NCBI RefSeq assembly: GCF_042433915.1
Contig: NZ_JBHLUN010000007.1
Span: 124,001 to 188,000, forward strand
DNA length: 64,000 nucleotides
Direction of reading: 5' to 3'
DNA from: Roseomonas elaeocarpi
GTDB lineage: Bacteria > Pseudomonadota > Alphaproteobacteria > Acetobacterales > Acetobacteraceae
Part shown: piece by piece, positions 55,590 through 64,000 of the stretch
Numbering within the stretch: the first letter of the stretch is position 1
How the letters are laid out: each line of letters opens with the position of its first letter
The notes under the pieces: model-generated
Databases searched by the model: none
Seen by the model: the letters and a program-made list of their open reading frames with translations, nothing else
What the model was told of the DNA's origin: nothing
Translations under genes and position numbers: made by a program

Positions 55590-56524
55590 ACCTTCTCGAT
55601 CTCCTGCCGGCCGAGCAGGCCGGTGGGCAGGAACAGCAGCGTCAGCGCCAGGATCGAGAAGGCCGCGACGTCCTTGTACTGCACCGAGAAGTAGGCGCTC
55701 CAGAAGGTCTCGATCAGCCCGATCAGCAACCCGCCCAGCACCGCGCCGGGCAACGATCCGATGCCGCCCAGCACCGCGGCGGTGAAGGCTTTCACCCCCG
55801 CCAGGAAGCCGATGTAGAAGTCGATCACGCCGTAGCGCACGAGGTAGAGGCCGCCCGCCACCGCCGCCAGCGCCGCCCCCAGCACGAAGGCCAGCGAGAT
55901 GGTGCGGTCGGTGTTGACGCCCAGCAGCGCGGCCATCTTGCGGTCCTGCTCCACCGCCCGCATCGCGCGGCCGAGCCGGGTCCGCGTCACCAGCACGGTG
56001 AACACCGCCAGCACCAGGAGCGTGATCACCAGGATCGCCAGCTGGATCCAGCTCAGCTGCACCGCGAAGCCGTCCTGTTCCATCAGGGTGATGCCGCCGC
56101 GCACGATGGGCTCGATCGGCTTGACCCGCGCGCCTTGGCTGACCTGCACGAAGTTCTGCAGCAGGATCGACATGCCGATGGCGCTGATCAGCGGCGCCAG
56201 CCGGAAGGAACCGCGCAAGGGACGGTAGGCCACGCGTTCCACCGTCCAGCCGTAGAGCGCGGTGATCGCCATGGAAAAGACCAGCGCCGCCAGGATCGCC
56301 ATGGCGCCCGTGGCCATGCTGCCGCCGCCGAGCAGCAGCAGCCCGATCAGCATGGAAAAGGCGCCGATCATGAAGATGTCGCCATGAGCGAAGTTGATCA
56401 TGCCCACGATGCCGTAAACCATCGTGTAGCCGACGGCGATCAACCCGTAGATCATCCCCAGCGAGATGCCGTTGATGAGCTGCTGCAGCGCATAGGCCAA
56501 GCGGCGATCCTTTTCCTGCGTCAT
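55586..56524 (-). CDS. livH: Branched-chain amino-acid-type ABC transporter permease LivH
   Basis: 312 residues, an integral membrane permease. LQQLINGISLGMIYGLIAVGYTMVYGIVGMINFAHGDIFMIGAF at the N-terminus and GRAMRAVEQDRKMAALLGVNTDRTISLAFVLGAALAAVAGGL in the middle (the EAA-like loop) are LivH hallmarks. It is the first gene of the leftward liv operon. The 158 bases upstream show no clear promoter that I could assign. Confidence 0.93.
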
Positions 56525-56682
56525 CGGTGTGTCACAGGAAAGGCTACGCCGGGAAGCGCCGCGCTGTCATCGCCGGACGGGGCGCTTTGTTCCGAACCGC
56601 TCCGCCGCGCCCCGGCCGACGACGGACCCTGCGGTCCCGCGCCGCGCGGCTCCGCGAGGTGCGGGAACCGCGTCGGGGTGGA

Positions 56683-57261
56683 TCAGTCCTCGGGCTTCAT
56701 CACCGCGACGGGCGAGCGGCCATGCGCCGGGCGGGCCGGGCCGGTGCCGTGAAACGCCGCGACCCGCCGGCTGGGCGAGGGCACGAGGCGCAGGCGGCGC
56801 TGCGCCGGGCGGGCCGGTGCGGCGGCCAGGGTCTCGGCCGGGGCGCAGACGGTCAGCGCCAGCGACAGCGCGTCGAACGCCATGCCGGAGCGGCCGTCGA
56901 AGACCCGGGCGGAGCCGCCCTCCACCGGGGTCGGGGCCACGGCCTCCGGTGCCCCGTCGGTCAGGCGGCGCAGCGGCTGGCCCGGCGTCATCAGGTGGCA
57001 CACGGCGCCGGCGGGGCGGACGGGGCGGGCGCCCGGCGGCACCAGCGCGATGCGGATTTCACGGTTCGGCTCGATCAGGGTGCAGCACAGGCGCTCGGCC
57101 TCGATGCCGCTCTCGTTCTCGGCGGGCTGTTCCGCCGTGGTGCCGATCCAGCGGCCGTAGGGCAGCGCGGCCAGGGCACGCTCCGGCCCCGACACCAGCA
57201 TAACCGTGCCGGACGCGATAAGGGCGGCCGCTTCCGCCGCCGTGACGATCAGGTTCCGCAT
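56683..57261 (-). CDS. Hypothetical protein with a CtrA-like box upstream
   Basis: 192 residues from the ATG at 57261, chosen for the GGGAGG eight bases upstream. The N-terminal part MRNLIVTAAEAAALIASGTVMLVSGPERALAALPYGRWIGTT has a compact helix-strand look. The rest is Ala/Pro-rich with some strands (RIALVPPGARPVR, FDALSLALTVCAP). I cannot name a family, and no signal peptide or membrane helix is evident. A CtrA-like box lies 52 bases before the start. Since the other such boxes here precede flagellar genes, a role in motility or cell-cycle output is possible but unproven. Confidence 0.6.
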   Translation of the reverse strand: MRNLIVTAAEAAALIASGTVMLVSGPERALAALPYGRWIGTTAEQPAENESGIEAERLCCTLIEPNREIRIALVPPGARPVRPAGAVCHLMTPGQPLRRLTDGAPEAVAPTPVEGGSARVFDGRSGMAFDALSLALTVCAPAETLAAAPARPAQRRLRLVPSPSRRVAAFHGTGPARPAHGRSPVAVMKPED

Positions 57262-57312
57262 GGCACCGCCTCCCGAGCCGCTGTTTACGGGAGCTTCATG
57301 CACGCCGGATGG

Positions 57313-57327
57313 TTAACGGCCGGTTAC
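57313..57327 (-). promoter_or_regulatory. CtrA-like box upstream of the hypothetical gene
   Basis: TTAA-CGGCCGG-TTAC on the plus strand reads GTAA-N7-TTAACC towards the gene, the same form as the box before fliF. It is 52 bases from the start codon. Confidence 0.5.
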
Positions 57328-57430
57328 GACGCGCACCCCCTCGGGTCTCATCCGCGTGAGGACGGCGGATCGTGCCGCCGACCGTGGCGTTGCGCCGCTG
57401 CGCCCAGCGCGATGGCTCCGGTCCCGGGCC

Positions 57431-58423
57431 TCAGTCCCGCGGCGCGGCGGCGCGGCGGAGGCGGTCGTTGACCGCGGCGCCGAGTCCCCGCTCCGGCACC
57501 GGCATCGCGGCGATGCGGCGCAGGCCCAGCCGGCGGCCCTCGCTGTCTAGGTGGCGCAGCCCGGAAAACAGGCGCGAGGCCGCCTCGGTGGTGTCGCCCG
57601 CTTCCGACAGGTTCCAGCAGGCCCCGGCGCCGGCGAGCGGCGGGCCGAAGGCCAGCAGCGCCTCGTCCGCCGCCACCGACACGGCGTCCAGCCGTACCGG
57701 CAGCGTGGGCGCGTAGTGCGACAGCAGCATCCCCGGCGAGGGCAGCGGCGCCCCTCCGGACGGTGCGGCGTGCCCCGTGCCCGGCGGGTGGGCGAGCGGC
57801 CCGATCTCGCGCTCGATCGCCTCGGCCGCGACGCCGCCCGGGCGCAGCAGCACCGCCACGGGGCCGCTGAGGTCCAGCACCGTGCTTTCCACCCCGACCG
57901 CGCAGGCGCCGCCGTCGATCACCGCGTCCACCCGCCCATCCAGCCCTTCGAGCACGTGCGCCGCCGTGGTGGGCGACACCGCGCCGGAACGGTTGGCCGA
58001 GGGGGCCGCCACCGGCCCGTCCACCGCGCGCAGCAGCCGCTGCGCCAGCGGGTGCGACGGCACGCGCACCGCGACCGTGTCGGCGCCGGCGGTGGTCAGC
58101 GGGTCTATCCGCGAGGCGGCATGACGCGGCAGCACCAGCGTCAGCGGCCCGGGCCAGAAGCGGGCCGCCAGTTGCCGGGCACGCCCGTCCGCCACGACCT
58201 CGCGGAAGGCGGCCTCGGCCGCGTGGAAATGCGCGATCAGCGGGTTGAAGGACGGCCGGCCCTTGGCCGCGAAGACGGCGGCTACCGCCGCGCCGTCGCG
58301 GGCATCGGCGCCCAGCCCGTAGACGGTCTCGGTGGGAAAGGCGACGAGGCGCCCGGCCCGCAGCAGCGCCGCCGCCCGCTCCACCGCCTCGGCCGGCAGC
58401 CGCTCGGTCGCGCGCGCCTTCAT
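57431..58423 (-). CDS. L-threonylcarbamoyladenylate synthase (Sua5)
   Basis: 330 residues. The N-terminal YrdC domain has GRLVAFPTETVYGLGADA, AAVFAAKGRPSFNPLIAHF, FWPGPLTLVLPR, AVRVPSHPLAQ and PVAAPSANRSGAVSPTTA. The C-terminal Sua5 domain starts near SPGMLLSHYAPTLPVRL. It makes threonylcarbamoyl-AMP for the t6A37 modification of ANN-reading tRNAs. The two-domain length fits Sua5 rather than TsaC. Translation probably starts at the ATG before KARATERL. It is leftward, as is the next gene cysQ 73 bases upstream. Confidence 0.93.
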   Translation of the reverse strand: MKARATERLPAEAVERAAALLRAGRLVAFPTETVYGLGADARDGAAVAAVFAAKGRPSFNPLIAHFHAAEAAFREVVADGRARQLAARFWPGPLTLVLPRHAASRIDPLTTAGADTVAVRVPSHPLAQRLLRAVDGPVAAPSANRSGAVSPTTAAHVLEGLDGRVDAVIDGGACAVGVESTVLDLSGPVAVLLRPGGVAAEAIEREIGPLAHPPGTGHAAPSGGAPLPSPGMLLSHYAPTLPVRLDAVSVAADEALLAFGPPLAGAGACWNLSEAGDTTEAASRLFSGLRHLDSEGRRLGLRRIAAMPVPERGLGAAVNDRLRRAAAPRD

Positions 58424-58496
58424 CGCGCCGCCGGCGTCCCGGCGCCGCGCGGACGGGCCGCGATCCCGGCCGGGCGGGCGTGCCGCTCCGTCGCCG

Positions 58497-59318
58497 TCAC
58501 GGGGCGTCGCCGCCCCGGCCCCAGGCCGTGAAGCCGCCGTTCTCGAACTCCGGCTTGCCGTAGCGAAGCGGCGCGCCCGTCCGCTCGTCCAGCACCCGGC
58601 CGCCGGCGGCCTCCAGCAGCGCCTGCGGGGCCGCCGTGTCCCATTCCATGGTGCGCCCGAAGCGCGGGTAAAGGTCGGCCGCCCCTTCGGCCAGGCGGCA
58701 GAACTTCACCGCCGAGCCGCAGTTCACGACGTCGGCCACCCGGCGCCCGGCCAGGAAGCTGCCTAGCCGCGGGTCGCCCCGGTAGTGCTGGCTGAACATC
58801 ACGGTGATGCCTTCCGCCGGCGGGGTGCGCGCGGCGATGGCGCGGCGCCCGGCCGCGTCCTGCTTCCAGGCGACGCCCGGGCCGCCCTCCGCCCCGACGA
58901 TGCCCGCGAAGAGCTCGCCCGTGGCGGGCAGCGCCACCACGCCCAGCCGGGGGCGGTCGCCTTCCACCAGCCCGATGCACACGGCGTAGCTGTCGGTGCC
59001 GGCGGCGAATTCGCGCGTGCCGTCGAGCGGGTCCACCAGCCAGTAGCGATGCGCCAGCGTCGGGACGTGGCCGCCGCAGACCTCTTCCTCCGCCACCACC
59101 GGGATCTCCGGCGTGGCGGCGCGCAGCCCTTCCAGGATGATCGCCTCGGCCGCGTGGTCGGCCTCCGTGACCGGCGAGCGGTCGCTCTTGCGCTCCACCT
59201 GGAAGCCCGCGTCGCGCACCGCGAGGATCGCGGCCGATGCCAGGGTGGCGAGCCGCGCCGCCAGTTCCAGCAGCTCCTCGTCCGTGTGGGTCTGTGCCGT
59301 GCCTGCTGCGATGTTCAT
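58497..59318 (-). CDS. cysQ: 3'(2'),5'-bisphosphate nucleotidase CysQ
   Basis: 273 residues. This inositol-monophosphatase-fold enzyme removes a phosphate from PAP, a by-product of sulfate assimilation. The metal sites are visible: SDRSPVTEADHAAE, AEEE, WLVDPLDGTREF and MEWDTAAPQALLEAAGG. The ATG at 59318 (MNIAAGTAQ) is taken since the frame upstream has no family character. Downstream lies sua5. Confidence 0.92.
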   Translation of the reverse strand: MNIAAGTAQTHTDEELLELAARLATLASAAILAVRDAGFQVERKSDRSPVTEADHAAEAIILEGLRAATPEIPVVAEEEVCGGHVPTLAHRYWLVDPLDGTREFAAGTDSYAVCIGLVEGDRPRLGVVALPATGELFAGIVGAEGGPGVAWKQDAAGRRAIAARTPPAEGITVMFSQHYRGDPRLGSFLAGRRVADVVNCGSAVKFCRLAEGAADLYPRFGRTMEWDTAAPQALLEAAGGRVLDERTGAPLRYGKPEFENGGFTAWGRGGDAP

Positions 59319-59412
59319 GGGTTGGAGATAGCGTCGCACACCCGCCGGCACCACCGCGCCGCGATGCCAGCAGGGGCGCGTGGCGGCGATTTCACCCTTC
59401 CGCACGGTTGCC

Positions 59413-59540
59413 TGGCATGACCGCCCGTCACGCTGGCCGGTCTTGGTTGACCGTCACGGTGGCTTGGCACGATGACCTGTCACGATGGCCCGGCGCCACG
59501 GCCCAGCGCGACCGGCCGCCACACCGCCCCGGCGTCACAG
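59413..59540. repeat. Degenerate repeat (TGACC...GTCACG) between cysQ and holC
   Basis: TGACCGCCCGTCACG, TTGACCGTCACGG and ATGACCTGTCACGA follow one another with TGGC between, giving three units of about 22-26 bases, then less regular CCGGCGCCACGGCCC words. The stretch fills most of the 238-base gap. One copy contains TGGCACG but no -12 element, so it is not a sigma-54 promoter. Confidence 0.6.
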
Positions 59541-59556
59541 GCCGGGCCCGCGATCC

Positions 59557-60006
59557 TCAGCCCGCCTTGCGCTCCCACCCGCGCGCGGTCTGCTGCCAAT
59601 AGGCCAGCGCGTGCCCGGCGGCCTTGGCGCGGCGCCAGCGCTCCCGCGCGGCGGCGGTGGCCTCGGCGTCGTTGCCGTCGAACAGGTCCAGCACCCGGTC
59701 GAACCGGTCGAGGCGCCCGCTCTCGGCCCCGTCCACCAGGAACAGGAAGCGGGCGCCGTTGGGTGCCTCGTCCTCCGTGGTCAGCCAGATCGGCTGCATC
59801 TCCGCACGTCCCGTGGCGGGGCTGCCATGGGGCAGCCAGTCCGGATCGGTGCTCAGCCACAGCGAGGCGTCCAGCGCCGCCAGCCGCTCCGCTCCGCCGC
59901 ACAGCACCACGGCGCGCCCGCCGCTCTCCAGCACGCGGCCCAGCAGCCGCGGCAGCGCCTGATCCAGCGGCGTGCGGGTCAGATGGTAGAAGCCGACCTC
60001 AGCCAC
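59557..60006 (-). CDS. holC: DNA polymerase III subunit chi
   Basis: 149 residues from the GTG at 60006. EVGFYHLTRTPLDQALPRLLGRVLESGGRAVVLCGGAERLAALDASLW and WLPHG, then IWLTTEDEAPNGARFLFLVDGAE and RFDRVLDLFDGNDAEATAAARERWRRAKAAGHALAYWQQ, match HolC. The subunit bridges the clamp loader and single-stranded DNA-binding protein. The start overlaps the aminopeptidase stop by eight bases. The pepA-holC gene order is common in proteobacteria. Confidence 0.93.
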   Translation of the reverse strand: MAEVGFYHLTRTPLDQALPRLLGRVLESGGRAVVLCGGAERLAALDASLWLSTDPDWLPHGSPATGRAEMQPIWLTTEDEAPNGARFLFLVDGAESGRLDRFDRVLDLFDGNDAEATAAARERWRRAKAAGHALAYWQQTARGWERKAG

Positions 60007-61468
60007 GGCGCCGCCGCGGCTCGAACCGGTCGCGCACGAGGCGGTCCAGCAGCCGCACCCCGAAGCCGGTGGGACCCTTCGGCCCCGCCGGCGCATCCTC
60101 CTCCCGCGTTTCGACGCCGGCGATGTCGAGATGCGCCCAGGGCGTGTTCCCCACGAATTCCCGCAGAAAGGCCGCGGCGTGCGAGGCATCGGGCGTGAAG
60201 CGGTCCAGCCAGCGCGTCGCCTGCCCGCCCGGCCGGCACTGCAGCAGGTCGGCGATGTCGCTGCGCAGGTCCTCGCGGTGGCGCGTGCCGATCGGCATGG
60301 GCCAGGCGGGCTGCGCCGTGGCCTCGCCAGCCCGCAGCACCGCGTCGCGCAAGCCGTCGTCGTTGCCGAACAGCCCGGCGCGGTGATGGCCCAGCGCCAC
60401 CACGACGGAGCCGGTCAGCGTCGCGAGGTCGATCACCGCCCCCGCCCGCAGCACCGCGCAGGCGTGGTGCAGCGCGTCGGCCAGCACCATGCGCCCCTCG
60501 GCATCGGTGTCCACGACCTCCACCGTCCGGCCGGAGCCCGTGCGCACCACGTCGCCCGGGCGGTAGGACCCGCTGCCCGTGGCGTTCTCGGCGATCGCCA
60601 GCACCGCCGCTGCCGGAGCACGGCTGCCGCGCAGCGCCAGCGCCATCATCGCCCCCGCCGCCGCGGCGGCCCCGGCCATGTCGGCGCGCATCTCCTCCAT
60701 GCCGGCGGCCGGCTTGATCGAGATGCCCCCGGTGTCGAAGGTGATGCCCTTGCCCACGAAGACCACCGGCGCCACGGCCTCGCCGTCGCGCCCGCGATCG
60801 CCCGGCCAGCGGATCACCACCAGGCGCGGGGACTCCGCCGCGCCCCCGCCCACCGCCAGGATCGCGCCGTAGCCCTGCCGCGCCAGCTCCTTGCGGCGCA
60901 GCACCTCGACCTCCAGCCCGTACTGGGTGAGGTCTTCCAGCGCCGCGGTGAAGCCCTTGGGGCCGAGGTGGTTGCCGGGCTCGGCCACCCAGTCGCGCGC
61001 CCGCAGCGTGGCGCGGATCGCCGGTTCCTCCGCCTCCCAGCGGTGCAGCGCCAGGGCCGGGTCGTCCACCAGGATGTCGAGGTGCTCGGGAAACCGCGCC
61101 TCGTCCTCGTCCGGCCGGCGGTGTCGGCCGAAGCGCCAGGCGCGCAGCGCGGCCCCGGCGGCCAGCGCAGCCGCCTCCTCCGGCGCGGCGCGGCGCGCGT
61201 CGATCACGGCATGGGTCGCACGGCCGCAGCTCAGCACCGCCGCGGCCCCGGCCTCCTCCCAGGCGCCGAGGTCGCCGGCATCGCCCAGCCCCAGCAGCAC
61301 GGGCGCCGGTGCCGCCAGCGCCGCCACCTCGCCGCGCCCGGCACGGAAGCCGGCGAAGCGCGCCGCCGTTTCATGCGAATGGGCCGCGCCGGGCCGCAGG
61401 GGCAGCAGGCGGCGGACCTCGCCGTCACCTCCCCCCGAGACCTCCCGCACGAAGCGGAGCGCGATCAC
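59999..61468 (-). CDS. M17-family leucyl aminopeptidase, second copy
   Basis: 489 residues from the GTG at 61468. The catalytic domain has VVFVGKGITFDTGGISIKPAAGMEEMRADMAGA with the metal-ligand lysine and aspartates, and VVDTDAEGRMVLADAL, where the usual NTDAEGR is DTDAEGR. GGQATRWLDRFTP..AHLDIAG follows. It releases N-terminal amino acids from peptides. It is one base downstream of the first copy and shorter, with a divergent N-terminal domain. It is probably a diverged duplicate (PepB-like). Confidence 0.88.
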   Translation of the reverse strand: MIALRFVREVSGGGDGEVRRLLPLRPGAAHSHETAARFAGFRAGRGEVAALAAPAPVLLGLGDAGDLGAWEEAGAAAVLSCGRATHAVIDARRAAPEEAAALAAGAALRAWRFGRHRRPDEDEARFPEHLDILVDDPALALHRWEAEEPAIRATLRARDWVAEPGNHLGPKGFTAALEDLTQYGLEVEVLRRKELARQGYGAILAVGGGAAESPRLVVIRWPGDRGRDGEAVAPVVFVGKGITFDTGGISIKPAAGMEEMRADMAGAAAAAGAMMALALRGSRAPAAAVLAIAENATGSGSYRPGDVVRTGSGRTVEVVDTDAEGRMVLADALHHACAVLRAGAVIDLATLTGSVVVALGHHRAGLFGNDDGLRDAVLRAGEATAQPAWPMPIGTRHREDLRSDIADLLQCRPGGQATRWLDRFTPDASHAAAFLREFVGNTPWAHLDIAGVETREEDAPAGPKGPTGFGVRLLDRLVRDRFEPRRRRG

Positions 61469-61469
61469 C

Positions 61470-63152
61470 TCAGCGCTTGCGCGGGCGTCGGCCGCCCTTG
61501 GGCGCGGCCACCGGCTCGGCGGCCGCGGCGGGCTCGGGGGCGGCAACCACCGGGGCGGGCTCGCCTTCGCTCAGCATCGCGGCGGAGGAACCGCTGCCGG
61601 TCACGGCGGCCTCCACCTGCTCGGCGGGCACCGGCGCGGGCAGGGCGGCAAGGTTCTCGTAGTGCTCGGCCACGAAGCGGTCGAGCAGCCGCACGCCCCA
61701 GGCCGTGGCGCCCTTGGGGGCCACCGGTTGGTCCTTGGTGCTCCAGGCCACGCCCGCGATGTCGAGGTGGACCCAGGGGCAGCCGTCCACGAAGCGCTGG
61801 ATGAACTGCGCCGCGGTGATGGAGCCGCCCGGCCGCCCGCCGACATTCTTCATGTCGGCGATGTCGGAGCGGATCTGCCGGTCGTAGGCATCGCCCAGCG
61901 GCATCCGCCACACCAGCTCACCGGTGCTCTTGCCGACCCCGCTCAGCCGCTCCGCCAGGCCGTCGTCGTTGGAGAACATCCCCGCGTGCTCGTGGCCCAG
62001 GCCGATGATGATGGCGCCCGTCAGCGTGGCCAGGTCGATCATGAAGGCCGGGTCGAAACGCTTCTTGGCGTACCAGAGCACGTCGGCCAGCACGAGGCGC
62101 CCTTCCGCGTCGGTGTTGATCACCTCGATCGTCTGCCCGGAGGCCGAGGTCACCACGTCGCCCGGCCGCTGCGCGGTACCCGACGGCATGTTCTCCACCA
62201 GCCCCACGAGGCCCACCGCGTCCACCTTGGCCTTGCGGCCCGCCAGCGCCGCCATCAGCCCCGCCACCGCGCCGGCGCCGGCCATGTCCCACTTCATGTC
62301 CTCCATGCCGCCGGCGGGCTTGATGGAGATGCCGCCGGTGTCGAAGGTCACGCCCTTGCCCACGAAGCACAGCGGCTTCGTGGGCCTCTTGGTGCCGGTG
62401 CCGTTCCAGCGCATCACCACCATGCGCGGCTCCCGCTCGGAGCCCTGCGCCACGCCGAGCAGCGCACCGAAGCCCAGCTTGCGCATGTCCTTCGGGCCCA
62501 GCACCTCGACGTCGAGGCCGAGCTTTTCCAGCTTCTCCAGCCGGTCAGCGAATTCCTCGGGATACAGGATGTTGGCCGGTTCGCTGACGAGATCACGGGC
62601 CAGGAACACGCCATCCGCCACCGCCCGGCGCTCGGGCCAGGCATCCCGCGCGGCCGCCGGGTCGTCGCACAGCACCTTGAGCGCCGCCATGCGCGGCTTG
62701 TCCTCGGGCTTCTCGGTGGTGCGGTAGCGGTCGAAGCGATACAGCCGCAGCACCGCCCCCAGCGCCGCGTCCGCCGCCGCCGCGGCCGCCGCATCCGCCG
62801 TGCGCCCGGCCCAGCCGCCCACCGCCCGCGCGTCGATCGCCGCGGTGCCCTCGCCGGCCAGCGCCACCGCCGCGGTGCCACCGGCCGCCTCCACCGTGGC
62901 GGCGTCGAGCTCGGCGCGCTTGCCCACGCCCACCAGCACCAGCCGGTTCAGCCCGCCGCCCGGCGCCAGCAGCACCGCGGTCTGGTTGCGCCGCGCCTTG
63001 AACTCGGCCGCCGCGATGCCGCGCGCGATGATGCCGCCCAGCGACTGGTCCCAGCTGTGCCAGGCGCCCCCGCCCAGGTCGTCCTCGGTCAGCAGGATGG
63101 CGAGGCCACCGCCTGCGGGAAGAACGGGCTTGGCGAAGGCGATGTCGAGCAT
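61470..63152 (-). CDS. pepA: Leucyl aminopeptidase PepA
   Basis: 560 residues. The M17 catalytic domain is complete: LCFVGKGVTFDTGGISIKPAGGMEDMKWDMAGAGAV with metal ligands, the signature INTDAEGRLVLADVLWY, and PGGSITAAQFIQRFVDGCPWVHLDIAG. It hydrolyses N-terminal Leu and other residues using two metal ions, in the cytoplasm as a hexamer. After the normal end (about residue 500, FVAEHYENL) it carries an extra tail of roughly 58 residues, Ala/Pro/Glu-rich and closing with GGRRPRKR, not found in typical PepA. It is followed by a paralogue and holC. Confidence 0.93.
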   Translation of the reverse strand: MLDIAFAKPVLPAGGGLAILLTEDDLGGGAWHSWDQSLGGIIARGIAAAEFKARRNQTAVLLAPGGGLNRLVLVGVGKRAELDAATVEAAGGTAAVALAGEGTAAIDARAVGGWAGRTADAAAAAAADAALGAVLRLYRFDRYRTTEKPEDKPRMAALKVLCDDPAAARDAWPERRAVADGVFLARDLVSEPANILYPEEFADRLEKLEKLGLDVEVLGPKDMRKLGFGALLGVAQGSEREPRMVVMRWNGTGTKRPTKPLCFVGKGVTFDTGGISIKPAGGMEDMKWDMAGAGAVAGLMAALAGRKAKVDAVGLVGLVENMPSGTAQRPGDVVTSASGQTIEVINTDAEGRLVLADVLWYAKKRFDPAFMIDLATLTGAIIIGLGHEHAGMFSNDDGLAERLSGVGKSTGELVWRMPLGDAYDRQIRSDIADMKNVGGRPGGSITAAQFIQRFVDGCPWVHLDIAGVAWSTKDQPVAPKGATAWGVRLLDRFVAEHYENLAALPAPVPAEQVEAAVTGSGSSAAMLSEGEPAPVVAAPEPAAAAEPVAAPKGGRRPRKR

Positions 63153-63535
63153 GGTCGGGCGGCCTCACGAGAAACGATGACACGATAGATAGCACCGCCC
63201 CGCGCGGCGCATACCCCGCCGCGCCCGGCCCGGCACCCATCCGGTGCGACAAGGTTTCGCGGCCACCCCGCCCAGGCGGATGCGGGCGGGCGGATGCGGG
63301 CAGGCGGATGAAGGCGGGCGGCGGCCTGCGGGCGGGAGCGGGTGTGAGCAGGCGGCGCGCGGGCAGGAGCGTGGACGGTCGCGCAGGAACTGTCGCGCAG
63401 GAACGGGCGCGCCCTCACGGCGTGCGAACAGGGAGCCCGCAAACAGGGGCGCGTGCATAACGCGGCGTGCGTGCGGGAACCGGCAGGTGGCGCCGGCCGG
63501 CGGGCAGGGCGCGCCGGCGGAAACGCGCCGCCCGC
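63153..63535. repeat. 383-base gap with short tandem-like repeats
   Basis: GGCGGATGCGGGC is repeated in near-tandem at about 63275-63320 (period 12-14, three copies with small changes). GTCGCGCAGGAAC occurs twice with a period of 14 (63378-63390 and 63392-63404). No gene is supported in the gap. The rest should include the pepA promoter, which I could not identify. Confidence 0.6.
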
Positions 63536-64000
63536 TCAGCCGGGCCGGAACGCGAAGCGCAGCCCGCGCCGCAGCGCCACCGGGATCACGCTGCCGTGGT
63601 TCTGGCCGGGAAAGATGTGGAACCGCATCCGCGGCCCCCGCTCGCCCAGCACGCCGAGGCGGTCCGACAGGGCGCGCGCCCGCTCCACCTGCTGCGCCAC
63701 CCGCGCGAGGTCGCTGTCGCCGCCCGCCGAACCGGGACGGCCGCCTTCCAGCTCGCCCACCGTCACCAGCAGCTCCAGCGCGCCGGCATCGGGCGGCGGG
63801 CTGGCGGCGAAGCGCTCCTCCGCCCGCAGCACCGCGCCGTTGCCGTACCAGATCGAGGGGCTGGCCGCGACGGTGCGGTGGAAGCTGCCGGGGCGGGTGA
63901 ACAGCGCGTAGAGCGCGAAGAGCCCGCCGTAGGAATGGCCGTAGAGCGCCTGCCGCCGGCGGTCGACCGGAAAGGCGGCTTCCACGCGCGGCTTCAGCTC
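63536..64000 (-). CDS. Alpha/beta-hydrolase, esterase D/IroE-like (5' end outside window)
   Basis: The frame is open to the right edge, so the visible 154 residues are the C-terminal part of a longer gene. The nucleophile elbow GHSYGGLFALYALF (Ser in G-x-S-x-G) is followed by FHRTVAASPSIWYGN, LLVTVGELEGG and the catalytic His in FPGQNHGSVIPVALRRGLRF. This is the pattern of the putative esterase family (COG2819), including siderophore esterases such as IroE and Fes-like enzymes. If it is a siderophore esterase it would release iron, which would be in line with the TonB-like gene at the other end of the window; this is speculative. Confidence 0.75.
   Translation of the reverse strand, partial: ELKPRVEAAFPVDRRRQALYGHSYGGLFALYALFTRPGSFHRTVAASPSIWYGNGAVLRAEERFAASPPPDAGALELLVTVGELEGGRPGSAGGDSDLARVAQQVERARALSDRLGVLGERGPRMRFHIFPGQNHGSVIPVALRRGLRFAFRPG

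Noticed and set aside
59467..59473. TGGCACG word suggesting a sigma-54 -24 element
   Set aside because: No TTGC follows at the right distance and it is part of a local degenerate repeat.
63273..63404. Short repeats considered as a CRISPR array
   Set aside because: Units are 12-14 bases, contiguous and degenerate, with no unique spacers and no cas genes.

Overview
The window is chromosomal DNA from a very GC-rich bacterium. Almost every real gene has a mirror-image open frame on the other strand because third positions are G or C. Gene content points to a motile alphaproteobacterium, most likely Rhodospirillales/Acetobacteraceae (Roseomonas-like). The flagellar set is of the Caulobacter type (fliF-fliG-fliH-fliN-flbD order, plus flbT and flaF), and there are TorF-type porin, DUF1289, DUF2842, DUF1194 and DUF1217 proteins. 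The family assignment is an inference; no rRNA is present. I see no insertion sequence, phage, CRISPR array or integrase.

Region 1 (1-17.3 kb) is mixed housekeeping: the end of a cation-efflux transporter, a TonB-like protein, cob(I)alamin adenosyltransferase, the opgGH osmoregulated periplasmic glucan operon, a small cysteine protein behind an AT-rich control region, an ExoD protein, a DUF1194 protein, phosphonate transaminase phnW, D-lactate dehydrogenase, a DUF1289 protein, a large hybrid histidine kinase, formate-THF ligase and a TPR-methyltransferase.

Region 2 (17.3-36.8 kb) is a flagellar cluster. A leftward operon runs fliF-fliG-fliH-fliN-flbD-flhA-flhF-flhG. Next come the leftward pair fliK-flgD and the rightward flgE, flgK-flgL, fliC and flbT-flaF-DUF1217, then a leftward FlaG-like gene. 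The control DNA is readable. There are two perfect -24/-12 sigma-54 promoters, back to back between fliK and flgE. Putative FlbD boxes (GGCAAG-type palindromes) lie there and in front of fliF. CtrA-like boxes (TTAA-N7-TTAA type) lie in front of fliF, flgK, fliC, the FlaG-like gene and an unknown gene 20 kb away. This fits a CtrA then sigma-54/FlbD hierarchy like that of Caulobacter.

Region 3 (36.8-49.1 kb) holds a periplasmic binding-like protein, apt, a DUF2842 membrane protein, a TorF porin, tRNA-Pro(CGG) with its terminator, cytochrome c' and a cytochrome b561-type protein, a LysM protein, the phosphatidylethanolamine genes psd-pssA, a GNAT enzyme, a Tat-exported protein, a Gly/Trp-repeat lipoprotein and a flavin reductase.

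Region 4 (49.3-56.5 kb) is a leftward branched-chain amino-acid-type ABC system (livH-M-G-F) with an SDR dehydrogenase, a metallo-hydrolase and a substrate-binding protein. It ends in a 25-codon micro-ORF with a Shine-Dalgarno complementary to the whole 16S tail. Region 5 (56.7-64 kb) contains the unknown gene with a CtrA-like box, Sua5, CysQ, DNA polymerase III chi, two tandem M17 aminopeptidases and the end of an esterase.

A recurring theme is short-period degenerate repeats, different at each locus. They sit in intergenic gaps or inside the non-conserved ends of proteins, and there is one large inverted repeat between convergent genes.
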